Source: Myxococcales bacterium (GTDB lineage Bacteria; Myxococcota; Polyangia; Fen-1088). Taken from it: a stretch of 6,873 nt of DNA. The notes below the pieces were generated by a model, which saw only the letters and a program-made list of their open reading frames with translations, was not told the origin of the DNA and did not search any database. Where the stretch lies: the NCBI GenBank assembly GCA_003155465.1, contig PMCR01000545.1:271-7143 (forward strand), written 5' to 3'. Shown one piece after another: positions 1-6,059 of this stretch. The stretch's first letter is position 1. Each line of letters opens with the position of its first letter. Both the position numbers and the translations under genes were made by a program.

Positions 1-1397
1 GCCGCGTCGACGTTGTCCTCGATGATGAGCACGCGTCGGCGGCCGCTCGCGGCCGGCGTGGACGAGCGCGCAGACTCGGACGCAACTTCCTCCAGCGCGA
101 GCGGCAGGCGCATGACGAACTCGGCCCCCTGGTCCACGCCGGCGCTGTGTGCGGTGATACTCCCGCCATGCAGCTCGGCCAGTCCTTTGGCCAGGGCCAG
201 CCCAAGCCCCAAGCCGCCCTTGCTGCGATCGAGCGTAGCATCAGCCTGCGCGAATGGTTGAAACAGCCGTGCCAGCATCTCCGGGGTCATGCCGATGCCT
301 GTGTCCGCAACCCGAACAACCGCCCCTTTGGTCGCGTCGTCCGCGGCCACCGACACGCGCATGCGGCCGCCTGGCCCGGTGAACTTGGCCGCGTTTTGCA
401 GAAGGTTGGCGACCACCTGCGCCAGCCGGTTCTGATCTCCGTCGACGAATACGGGTTGGGAAGCGGGAAAATGCTCGACCCGCACTTCGTTCTTTGCGAA
501 CTGGGTCCGATGGTCAGCCAGCGTTTGCCGCACCAACTGGTTGAGATCCAATCGTTTGCGCTGCAATGTGAGTTTGTTGTGCGAAATCCTGGTCACGTCG
601 AGCAGATCATCAACTAGGCGAGCCAGCTGCCCGACCTGCCGGCCGATGACCGCCTGGGCACGGCGCGCCTGCTCGCTGCCTGCAGGTGCGTGGTCGAGAA
701 TGTAGAGGCTGTTGGTTATGGGCGCGAGCGGATTGCGTAGTTCGTGCGAGAGCACGGCCAGAAACTGGTTCTTGTTGCGATCCACCTCGCGCAGAGCCTC
801 CCCGGCCTTGCGAACACGTTCTTCACTTTCTTGCTGAATCTTCTCGATCCGTTTGCGCTCCGTCACGTCGTTGAAAACCACGGCAAAGTGACCATCATCC
901 GCGGCCGCCGCCTCAATATGCACCCAGCGCGAAGTGCCAACCTCGCAACAGAGCGGCACGTCGCAGACCTGTTTGGCTTGGCTTTGGATAACCTGCTCGA
1001 GGAGAGCGTCGAAAATGGGGCGACATTCAAGGGCAACGAAGACACCGAAGCGCGCCCCAACCAGGCGGGAACGCTCCATTCCCAGCAGTCGCGCCGCCGT
1101 CGGATTTGCCTTCTGGATCGCCCCATCGCTATCGAGCGTCAGGTAGCCCACTGGCGCGAAATCGTAGAGGTCGGAGTAGCGTTTCAACCCTGCCTCTGAT
1201 TCTGCCCGCGCCTTTTGCAGCTCCTCGTTCTGCATCTCCAGCTCGATTTGGTGGACCTGCAGCGCGTGGACGAGGCGCTGGGTCTCTTCCACCGTGCCAT
1301 GGTCATTTGTCTTTGACCTGCTTCTCTGCTTCAGCCGGGATTCTGCCCGCGCACGCAGCGCTTCGGCATCAGTCGGCGTCCTGTCCTCGATCTTCAT
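1..1397 (-). CDS. PAS-domain sensor histidine kinase, probably hybrid (C-terminus cut by window edge)
   Basis: Membrane-independent sensor kinase that would autophosphorylate on a histidine and pass the phosphate to a receiver domain. I read one unbroken minus-strand frame of 465 codons from the ATG at 1397-1395 to the left edge. Residues 35-70 form a coiled-coil-like helix (HQIELEMQNEELQKARAE). A PAS domain follows at about 73-180 (DFAPVGYLTL, ending FNDVTERKR). The HisKA H-box is at 212-227, FLAVLSHELRNPLAPI, with phospho-acceptor His218. The HATPase N box is N331LLQNAAKF, G1 is D365TGIGM and G2 is G394GLGLGL. After a short linker the frame enters RRVLIIEDNVDAA (454-466), the start of a receiver domain, so the protein is a hybrid kinase or is cut within a fused receiver. 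No transmembrane segment is visible, so it is probably cytoplasmic. An AAGGG stretch lies 8 nt before the ATG. The ligand is unknown and no partner gene lies in the window. Confidence 0.93.
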   Translation of the reverse strand, partial: MKIEDRTPTDAEALRARAESRLKQRSRSKTNDHGTVEETQRLVHALQVHQIELEMQNEELQKARAESEAGLKRYSDLYDFAPVGYLTLDSDGAIQKANPTAARLLGMERSRLVGARFGVFVALECRPIFDALLEQVIQSQAKQVCDVPLCCEVGTSRWVHIEAAAADDGHFAVVFNDVTERKRIEKIQQESEERVRKAGEALREVDRNKNQFLAVLSHELRNPLAPITNSLYILDHAPAGSEQARRAQAVIGRQVGQLARLVDDLLDVTRISHNKLTLQRKRLDLNQLVRQTLADHRTQFAKNEVRVEHFPASQPVFVDGDQNRLAQVVANLLQNAAKFTGPGGRMRVSVAADDATKGAVVRVADTGIGMTPEMLARLFQPFAQADATLDRSKGGLGLGLALAKGLAELHGGSITAHSAGVDQGAEFVMRLPLALEEVASESARSSTPAASGRRRVLIIEDNVDA

Positions 1398-1747
1398 TGT
1401 TCGGTCCCTTGTTGCAGTTGTGTCCCACGAGTGAGCACGACACTCTTGCTGCGATTCTGGAAGGTGCCGCAACGCATGATCAGCACAGCGAACCACGGGC
1501 GGTTATCGCTTCTTCCCCGAGTAGCACCCTGGCCGACAATTCCGCCCGTGTCTAGTGTCAAGATGGTTGGGTCCGTCGAATTGGCAGCGAGAGCACATCA
1601 TATTGATTGAAAAGACCAGGAATCCTGGGGGTCCGCGGTGCAACTGCTTGAATTTGCTGGCGTGCCGTCCGTGGATCGAAAAGTGCTTCAGTCCTTGTTT
1701 CGCAGATGCTTGATACCGTCTAACGCAAGAAGGGAAGTACTTTGCAA
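1398..1747. other. Intergenic region between divergent genes
   Basis: This 350-base gap separates the minus-strand kinase from the plus-strand acidic protein, so it should carry two outward promoters. I see only weak candidates. On the minus strand, TTGACA (about 1562-1557) has no good -10 at 17 nt. On the plus strand, TTGTTT (1695-1700) is followed by GATACC (1712-1717). A perfect 13-bp odd palindrome, CCAGGA-a-TCCTGG, lies at 1616-1628 and could be a protein-binding site. No tRNA, riboswitch or convincing ORF was recognised. Confidence 0.45.
1731..1737 (+). promoter_or_regulatory. Ribosome binding site for the acidic protein
   Basis: The purine run AGGGAAG lies 10 nt before the ATG at 1748 and only 4 nt before an in-frame TTG at 1742. 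Spacing and codon preference both favour the ATG, making the protein 164 residues. Confidence 0.5.
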
Positions 1748-2242
1748 ATGAACAAGTCGACGCGAGAACGCTCCGATGGCGGCGATGCCTTCATTCCGGA
1801 ATCTGCACAGATCTCCGGCACACCGGATGATTTGGCCGAGTTCTCGGGGGAACAGTACCTGCGAGAGGCGGTTGACGATGATGTCGGGGAAGGCAGTCGC
1901 GACGAGGAACTAACCGAGGAACTGGGTGGCCCCTTTGTCGAGAGCCGTCCCGAGGAGGAGTTTGGCGCGACTCAGGAAGGTGGAGATATCGGTGACTCCC
2001 CGACTGGCGCAGAGGAATCGCCCACGGTGCGGGCGCGTAGTCCCTTGCCCCAAGCCGTGGGTCCCTTGGCTATTGCGGCCCCTGACGAGGATGGCCAGGG
2101 CGAGGTGGCGGAAAAGGACCGTAATGGGAGGCCTCTAAGTGCTTCGGATGTGCGAGCGGCAAACCTGGGTGCGGAGCCGGGTTCGACCATGGAACCCGAC
2201 GTCAAACTCGATTCGCCCATGTCGCGCGCATCGAGAACATGA
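1748..2242 (+). CDS. Small acidic conserved hypothetical protein
   Basis: A 164-residue soluble protein with no signal peptide or membrane segment and very rich in Asp and Glu, especially over residues 25-80. The first half resembles a widespread family of short acidic bacterial proteins, recognised from memory, with two blocks. One is a PDDLAE-type segment; the other is an EELGGPFVES segment near residue 60, followed by an acidic EEEFG stretch. The family has no established function that I know of. The second half (about residues 85-164) is low in complexity, rich in Pro, Ala, Ser and Gly, and does not fit the usual short family length of about 90-100 residues. It may be a lineage-specific tail or a read-through extension. 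The gene ends about 40 bases before the ATPase remnant. The coding call rests on the family-like blocks and the RBS; a minus-strand frame across its 3' half is treated as a shadow. Confidence 0.68.
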   Translation: MNKSTRERSDGGDAFIPESAQISGTPDDLAEFSGEQYLREAVDDDVGEGSRDEELTEELGGPFVESRPEEEFGATQEGGDIGDSPTGAEESPTVRARSPLPQAVGPLAIAAPDEDGQGEVAEKDRNGRPLSASDVRAANLGAEPGSTMEPDVKLDSPMSRASRT

Positions 2243-2283
2243 CGCTGCCCGCCATCGATGGGACGAGCCGATCCCATCAGGCC

Positions 2284-2554
2284 TTCTGGAACACCTCGGT
2301 CGCCGAGATGATAGTGCTTGTGATTCGAAGCCGGAAGCCGTTCTTCAGTAGTCGCCCCGGGGAACTCCTTGTTGCTGGCAACGCTGTCAGTTGTTGTCAT
2401 CGCGGTGGTCGTCCCGTTTGCGCCGTTGGCTGCGTTGTTGGGGTTTGGCCCGATGCCACTTGTGATCTTGCTCTGCATCGGGCTCATTGTCTCGCTCCAC
2501 GTTGTCGCAGCGGAGCTTGTGAAGAGGGTGTTCTACAAGAGGGTGAGATTGTGA
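2284..2554 (+). pseudogene. C-terminal remnant of an MgtA-like P-type cation-transporting ATPase, frameshifted
   Basis: Only the last 90 or so residues of a P-type ATPase are recognisable. In one frame the sequence reads FWNTSVAEMIVLVIRSR then KPFFSSRPGEL up to about 2367. The match then continues one base later in another frame from 2369 (LLLATLSVVVIAVVVPF, then PLAALLGFGPMPL) to FYKRVRL and the TGA at 2552-2554. This is the pattern of the Cation_ATPase_C domain of Mg2+-type P-ATPases: RSRPG loop, two hydrophobic helices, PFAPLAALLGF loop, terminal helix and basic tail. A single extra base within about 2355-2369 (in or near the CCCCGGGG run or the CTCCTT) breaks the frame. The phosphorylation (DKTGT) and ATP-binding parts are absent, because the sequence before 2280 is the acidic-protein gene. 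It is therefore a dead fragment left by a deletion or rearrangement. Confidence 0.75.
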
Positions 2555-2572
2555 GCGGCGTACCTGGATGGT

Positions 2573-2632
2573 GTCTGGACACAGGGGAGACTTCCGTGCG
2601 CGCTGCGGTCTCCCCAAGGGCGGCATCCAGAC
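2573..2632. terminator. Nested inverted repeat between convergent features, possible bidirectional terminator
   Basis: An inner perfect 8-bp stem, GGGGAGAC (2584-2591) with GTCTCCCC (2608-2615), encloses a 16-base loop. An outer 7-bp stem, GTCTGGA (2573-2579) with TCCAGAC (2626-2632), surrounds it. CTGGATG (2564-2570) could compete for the same right arm. It lies just after the ATPase remnant and 10 bases beyond the stop of the convergent acyltransferase gene. No T-tract follows on either strand, so intrinsic termination is uncertain; a transposon scar or a REP-like element is the alternative. Confidence 0.45.
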
Positions 2633-2641
2633 TCCAGTGAT

Positions 2642-3877
2642 CTACGCCAATGTCTGGTCGACTGGTCGCGACTTGACGCGACTGAACTTGTCTTTCAAAC
2701 GAAGGAAGAATGACTCGAAGAATCGGTAGGAAATCGCGGCGATAGTGACGGTTATCGCGAACGAAACCAGCGAGCGGAGCAGCAGGGCCATTAACGGTGA
2801 GTCTGCCCACCAGTGACGTTGTACTGCCTGGACAATTATTCCTCCCGCCTCCAAAGAAATGATGTGATACACGTAAAGTCCATAGGTGAGCTTGCCCAGC
2901 CACACCAGGGGCCGCCGGGAGAGAAACCACGAGAGGGGATTTCGCCCGAGCGGCAGTACGGCGTCGAGGATGAGTGCGAAGCCCCCAGCGACAGCCAGGA
3001 ACTGCCACACAATACTCTGCGACTGCGTTTCAATGTGTGGCCCCAGAGCGATGGCTGAGATGCAGCCCACACCCAATGTTAGCTTCAACAGCGGACCCAG
3101 CCAACCAAGCTTGGGTGAATGAGTCTGGCGCCACAAGGCGACGACAATACCGAAGATCAATGGGTCGAGGCGCGCCAAGGTGTTCGTCCAGACGTAGGGA
3201 TGGGGAGCGCGGTCGAAAAGGTGCAGGCGCAGGACGATCGAGCCCGCGAGCAGCAACGCAAGGATGCCCCAGAGTGGGGCGCGTCTGCGCAGGCGAAGCA
3301 TCAGGCTGAGCAGGACGGGCCAGACAATATAGAATTGCTCCTCCAGGGTGACGGTCCACAGGTGGCCTAGTGTCGGCACCCCAGGGTATCCGTGGGCTCC
3401 CGACGAGTAGTTGCCGAATAGTGTGTAGTACGGAAGAAAATGATAGTGCATTAGCCGCCACCACCCGGGCGACCCCAGTGCGGGTGCCCCGATGGCCAGC
3501 GTGGGCAGCACGAAGAAGCCAAATGTGGTCATCATGTAATAGAGGGGCCAAATCCGCAGAATGCGGCGCAGATAAAAACTGCGCAGTGAAATGCTGCCCC
3601 GCCGCTCGTGCTCGATCAGCAGGAGTGAGGTAATGAGGTATGCGCTGAGGACGAGAAACAGGTCGACTCCGCACCAGCCCCAGACTTCGAGGAACTCAAG
3701 CACTCCCCGACTCGTGGATCCGAGACCAAACAGACCGCTCATCCGGGGACCGTGGTGCAAGAATACGAGCAGAAACGCGAGAAAGCGGAGACCGTCGAGT
3801 TGCGGAACGTAGAACCGCCCGGCTCTAAACGCGAGCCGACTCTCGGCGACAGAGGAAAGCGCGGCGTTGGTAGACAT
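2642..3877 (-). CDS. Acyltransferase 3 family membrane protein (OafA/YrhL-like)
   Basis: An inner-membrane protein of the family that moves acyl groups, commonly acetyl, from the cytoplasmic side onto sugars of surface polysaccharide, glycolipid or peptidoglycan. With the ATG at 3877 it has 411 residues, typical for a stand-alone member. Motifs, numbered from the longer GTG start at 3919 (subtract 14 for the ATG): VPQLDGLRFLAFLLVFLHH at 38-56 with the conserved His pair; GVDLFLVLSAYLITSLLL at 84-101; FYLRRILRIWPLYY at 115-128; HLWTVTLEEQFYIVWP at 186-201; and LGKLTYGLYVYH at 341-352. About ten hydrophobic helices are spread along it, and a short basic tail follows SYRFFES. No start has a clear Shine-Dalgarno. 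I prefer the ATG; the GTG would sit 2 nt after the stop of the small frame upstream and would suggest coupling. No glycosyltransferases lie nearby, so the acceptor cannot be predicted. Confidence 0.92.
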   Translation of the reverse strand: MSTNAALSSVAESRLAFRAGRFYVPQLDGLRFLAFLLVFLHHGPRMSGLFGLGSTSRGVLEFLEVWGWCGVDLFLVLSAYLITSLLLIEHERRGSISLRSFYLRRILRIWPLYYMMTTFGFFVLPTLAIGAPALGSPGWWRLMHYHFLPYYTLFGNYSSGAHGYPGVPTLGHLWTVTLEEQFYIVWPVLLSLMLRLRRRAPLWGILALLLAGSIVLRLHLFDRAPHPYVWTNTLARLDPLIFGIVVALWRQTHSPKLGWLGPLLKLTLGVGCISAIALGPHIETQSQSIVWQFLAVAGGFALILDAVLPLGRNPLSWFLSRRPLVWLGKLTYGLYVYHIISLEAGGIIVQAVQRHWWADSPLMALLLRSLVSFAITVTIAAISYRFFESFFLRLKDKFSRVKSRPVDQTLA

Positions 3878-3921
3878 GGCGACGGCGTGGGACGTCAGTA
3901 GAACACGAATTGGCCGCACAA

Positions 3922-4098
3922 TTACGGCACCACGTGCGACGCGAAATCGTGGCTGGGCGTGGCCACACGTTCCAAGGAACTCACGACGTAGTCCCGCTTC
4001 GAGAGCAGCGGCAGGGCGTCAAAGATGGCCTCCAGCGGAGGGAAAAGGTCGAGTCCATAGATTCTTCGTTCGTAACTTCTTCGTTCTTCGGCTCCCAA
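3922..4098 (-). CDS. Short open frame with coding character, possible 3' remnant of a lost gene
   Basis: I found this by reading the minus strand. After a TAG at 4110-4108 the frame stays open to a TAA at 3924-3922. The clearest part is the last 43 or so codons: GLDLFPPLEAIFDALPLL, then SKRDYVVSSLERVATPSHDF, then ASHVVP. About four in five of those codons end in G or C, like the neighbouring genes, and the other two minus frames read less naturally. There is no ATG or GTG in the frame; only a TTG at 4098 could start it, giving 58 residues. The segment nearest that start is a low-complexity ERRSYERRIY patch made by a 10-bp direct repeat. It may therefore be the C-terminal stub of a gene whose front was lost, or a real micro-protein. 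The stop is 2 nt before the alternative GTG start of the acyltransferase. I do not recognise the family. Confidence 0.38.
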   Translation of the reverse strand: MGAEERRSYERRIYGLDLFPPLEAIFDALPLLSKRDYVVSSLERVATPSHDFASHVVP

Positions 4099-4225
4099 TT
4101 GCCTCGACTACATCCGCCTACGCGAGGTGTCTTGCCTACCCTTGGCCGCCTGGTCGGTGGGTTCGTCAGCGCGGATCCTGCAAGACGCTGATGGCACGCC
4201 GGCGCGGAAAGCATCGACAAGAGTC

Positions 4226-4876
4226 TTACGGGAACAATGATGTTGCCGGAAACTCGCCGTCCGACTCCCAGAGACCCGCATGGGAGCGGGTTTGGACCTG
4301 CCAACCTCGCAATGAGGGATGATAGCGCCGATGGTGTGTGATGAAACCTTGGCCCTTGGGTTCACTGTCTACGGCGAGAAGGTCATCCACCTTGCCGACC
4401 GACACCTTTTTCCATGCTGCCTTGCCCGTGAGAGCCAGATGGATGGCCTGAATCTTCCCGTCGGCCGTGTGCGCGGTCGCTGGTATCAGATGGTCGCGAA
4501 CCACCTGAATCGGAATGGTCAAAGGTCCGCTATACGAACCCGCTTCGGCGGTCAGATCCACCGACACCAGATACGTTGGCGCGGGTGCCCCGCGCAGCGG
4601 CTCGGGATGGAGCCGCGCCAAGGGACCTTCGAGGGTGAGCCGATCCAGCAATTGACCTTTGCAGCCGCGCAACTCCAGGACCGCCGGCGCTGCCGAAGGT
4701 GGGGTGCCCTTGCCCCACTCGCGCAGAACCGTCTCGGGGCCTAGTTGCGGGTCCAGCACAAGGCGGAGATGCTTGCAGCCCAGCTTGACATCGGGCTTGC
4801 CATCAAGCTTGACTGCATCGGCCGCGCTGGCATGGGCGCCGATTCCGACAAGACAGAACAGGATCCACAGTTTCAC
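4226..4876 (-). CDS. Secreted hypothetical protein, coupled to the upstream NNPGN-domain gene
   Basis: A 216-residue protein starting at a GTG (4876-4874). Its start overlaps the upstream stop as GTGA, so it is almost certainly translated by coupling from that gene. Residues 1-18 form a signal peptide (MKLWILFCLVGIGAHASA), with a likely cleavage before ADAV, so the mature protein should be periplasmic or extracellular. It is not a lipoprotein, as there is no lipobox at the cleavage site. Two cysteines in the mature part, C34 and C72, could form a disulfide. The middle (about 100-150) reads as alternating beta strands (TYLVSVDLTA, GPLTIPIQVV, IQAIHLAL). The C-terminus is rich in aromatics: RRYHPSLRGWQVQTRSH, GLWESDGEFP. 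I do not recognise a named domain. In this position an exported partner or immunity protein for the upstream product is a reasonable guess, but nothing in the sequence proves it. Confidence 0.8.
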   Translation of the reverse strand: MKLWILFCLVGIGAHASAADAVKLDGKPDVKLGCKHLRLVLDPQLGPETVLREWGKGTPPSAAPAVLELRGCKGQLLDRLTLEGPLARLHPEPLRGAPAPTYLVSVDLTAEAGSYSGPLTIPIQVVRDHLIPATAHTADGKIQAIHLALTGKAAWKKVSVGKVDDLLAVDSEPKGQGFITHHRRYHPSLRGWQVQTRSHAGLWESDGEFPATSLFP

Positions 4877-5406
4877 GGTACGCGCATGACCTCCGTCCCC
4901 TCGATGAGGCCCTCGTTGGCTTCGATGGCTTCCATCAACGCGTCTATTTGCGATTTGACGTCCTTATCCAAGTCGACCCCGGCTTTTTGTAAACGGGCGA
5001 GATAACTCTTGGTGTCGTTTTCACTTGGCGGCGTCAACTTGGCGACCGCATCGCGCACTTTCATGTTACCGTATTTCGATAGGTAGAGGCTGCGCTGGGC
5101 CGCGCGTCCGCCTTCCAATGTTGCGAAGACCGCGAATGTACCGACGGCACCGGTCACCGTGCCAATCCTGGTGGGCGCGTCTCTGAGATTGCCAGGATTA
5201 TTGGCTCTCCAGGCCAACGAGCCACCCACCTTGACGATGGTCGAATAGGCAATGAAGCGACGCCATTGCGAGGGTGTCGTTTCGGCTGCCTTGTTCACGG
5301 CCACGATGGTGCCTTGGGATAATTCTCCGCTGGCGACAATCACGCCACTGATGGTCAGTTTCACGGGCTGGCCGGCATCGGGCTGAACCTTCTTGTCGTC
5401 TGCCAT
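4873..5406 (-). CDS. NNPGN-motif, lysozyme-like domain protein (putative peptidoglycan-acting)
   Basis: A 177-residue protein without a signal peptide. I chose the ATG at 5406 because GGAGG (5415-5411) lies 4 nt before it; an upstream in-frame ATG at 5451 would add 15 unlikely residues. Residues 1-60 are a variable head. The body carries AWRANNPGNLRD (66-76), then GTFAVFATLEGGRAAQRSLY (89-108), then LTPPSENDTKSYLARLQKAGVDL (124-146). This order, NNPGN-L/IR, F-VF---E-G--A, PP-EN-T--Y---L---GV, is the pattern of phage virion structural and cell-wall lytic domains (P5-like, lysozyme-like), which also occur in bacterial secreted effectors. The assignment is from motif memory, with no structure or search behind it. 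Catalytic residues are not certain; conserved acidic candidates are E98 and E129. It heads a two-gene unit, its TGA overlapping the GTG of the secreted protein. A TATGAT at 5452-5447 is a possible -10, without a good -35. Confidence 0.8.
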   Translation of the reverse strand: MADDKKVQPDAGQPVKLTISGVIVASGELSQGTIVAVNKAAETTPSQWRRFIAYSTIVKVGGSLAWRANNPGNLRDAPTRIGTVTGAVGTFAVFATLEGGRAAQRSLYLSKYGNMKVRDAVAKLTPPSENDTKSYLARLQKAGVDLDKDVKSQIDALMEAIEANEGLIEGTEVMRVP

Positions 5407-5502
5407 GGGACCTCCGAGAACGGTTTCGAAAACACAACCGGCCGGAATCATACCGCAAGTCTGGAAACTGGTGCGAAGTTTTCAAGACCCGTCTCTCGCT
5501 CT

Positions 5503-5544
5503 GAATATGTGTCAGACACCATTCCCGAATATGTATCAGACACC
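5503..5544. repeat. Tandem pair of REP-like 18-mers
   Basis: GAATATGTGTCAGACACC (5503-5520) and GAATATGTATCAGACACC (5527-5544) match at 17 of 18 bases with a period of 24. The first contains GTGTCAGACAC, a nearly self-complementary core able to form a small hairpin. Read on the minus strand they encode VSDTYS twice. Words of this GTGTCTGACAC type recur as dispersed repeats in many bacterial genomes, sometimes with REP-associated tyrosine transposases; none is seen here. Confidence 0.6.
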
Positions 5545-5564
5545 TCCCTCCCAGGCATTCCTTG

Positions 5565-5812
5565 ACGCCGCCGCCTGGGCCAAACGAGCACGGAAATCGC
5601 AAATACCAGCAGTTCAGCGGCGGCTGGCGTGCCCGCCACGCGACTGCCGCATCCACCGCGGCTGCGAGCCGTCGTTCCGGTTCCCGTGGCGCCGCCGGTC
5701 CCAACCGTACTGTCGGTTTCCGTGGCGCCGCCAGTTACAGTGACTCCGCCAGTGGCTGTCACCCCGCCCGTGGCGACGACTCCGCCCGTCGCGATAGCCG
5801 TAATCCCGCGGC
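5565..5812 (-). pseudogene. 3' remnant of a MYXO-CTERM-like surface protein
   Basis: In one minus frame (open from 5948 to a TGA at 5450-5448) I read a Thr-Gly-Gly linker (ATGGVVATGGVTATGGV and on), then GGCGSRVAGTPAAAE, LLVFAISVLVW and PRRRR, ending at 5565. A Cys-containing GCGxRVAG block, a hydrophobic helix and an Arg cluster at the end are the marks of MYXO-CTERM sorting tails, which anchor exported proteins in myxobacteria after cleavage near the Cys. Here the motif has one Cys (codon 5651-5649) where a Cys-Gly-Cys is common. The frame does not stop after the Arg cluster but runs on through the REP-like repeats for about 39 more codons. Upstream of the linker no signal peptide or extracellular domain is visible in any frame, and an inverted-repeat segment begins at 5798. 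I infer a truncated, decayed gene whose front was lost. A shadow of unrelated sequence is the alternative. Confidence 0.5.
5674..5799. repeat. 18-nt tandem repeat, seven copies
   Basis: The octamer CCGCC(A/C/G)GT recurs every 18 bases: at 5692, 5728, 5746, 5764 and 5782, with degenerate copies at 5674 and 5710. On the minus strand each unit encodes six residues of the type TGG(V/A)-x-A, forming the linker of the MYXO-CTERM-like remnant. A period divisible by three, with variation mostly at silent or conservative positions, suggests it expanded while under coding constraint. Confidence 0.7.
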
Positions 5813-6005
5813 AAGCGCAGCGAGACCGCGGGGCGCCAGGCGGAAGACGGTAGCCCAAGGCGAAGCCGCTCGCCCAGCCGGCCAATGAGGGGTGGCCGTG
5901 GCCACGACCTCCGTCTTCACCCAGCGGGTGACGGCGTCGTCGCACCAAAGGCCAAGCACCACGGCTGGTTACGCCGTGATCCCGCGCCTTGGCGCGGGAT
6001 TACGG
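5798..6005. repeat. 208-bp segment bounded by a perfect 13-bp inverted repeat
   Basis: CCGTAATCCCGCG (5798-5810) is the exact reverse complement of CGCGGGATTACGG (5993-6005). A third copy, CCGTGATCCCGCG (5974-5986, one mismatch), lies in the left-hand orientation beside the right end. Inside I find no supported gene, only a smaller hairpin TCACCC-agc-GGGTGA (5917-5931). It could be a MITE-like element or a set of dispersed repeats. No flanking target-site duplication is obvious. Confidence 0.45.
5974..6005. terminator. Strong hairpin upstream of the ars promoter
   Basis: Arms 5974-5988 and 5991-6005 pair over 15 positions with one G-U pair around a TT centre (core GCGCC-TT-GGCGC). It is among the strongest hairpins in the window. 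It has no T-tract, so it may act as an insulator or transcription block before the ars promoter, or be part of a repeat element. Confidence 0.4.
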
Positions 6006-6014
6006 ACGCATGCC

Positions 6015-6052
6015 TTGCATTGACCCTTATATGCGGCTATACGAATCTATAG
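6015..6052 (+). promoter_or_regulatory. Candidate ars promoter and ArsR operator
   Basis: TTGCAT (6015-6020) and TATACG (6038-6043) are spaced by 17 bases and give a plausible sigma-70 promoter. The inverted repeat CTATA-cgaatc-TATAG (6037-6052) overlaps the -10, inside an AT-rich island unlike the GC-rich flanks. ArsR repressors bind AT-rich dyads of this kind, which would make the operon autoregulated and inducible by arsenite. The shorter-spaced TTGACC at 6020 is a less good -35. Confidence 0.5.
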
Positions 6053-6059
6053 GTGACAC

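Noticed and set aside
147..1199. Several plus-strand open frames opposite the kinase
   Set aside because: The minus strand carries one unbroken 465-codon frame with PAS, HisKA and HATPase motifs; these frames are antisense shadows in GC-rich DNA.
2355..2369. Programmed ribosomal frameshift in the ATPase
   Set aside because: The catalytic two-thirds of the protein is missing, so a functional recoding site has nothing to serve; simple decay is enough.
1972..2487. 171-codon minus-strand frame
   Set aside because: It lies opposite both the acidic protein and the ATPase remnant, its composition is low-complexity Ser/Thr/Gly, and it shows no family motif or RBS.
2239..2640. 133-codon plus frame as a complete gene
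   Set aside because: Only its part from about 2284 to 2367 matches the ATPase; after that the homology moves to another frame, so the rest is read-through.
5503..5789. CRISPR-like array
   Set aside because: The 24-nt and 18-nt periods are too short, the repeats are degenerate, there are no distinct spacers and no cas genes are present.
5629..5853. Plus-strand Pro-Val-rich frame (VTPPVAVTPPVA) as a proline-rich protein
   Set aside because: It is the antisense reading of the 18-nt repeats; the minus reading has a Gly-rich linker that joins a recognisable sorting tail, which is more natural.
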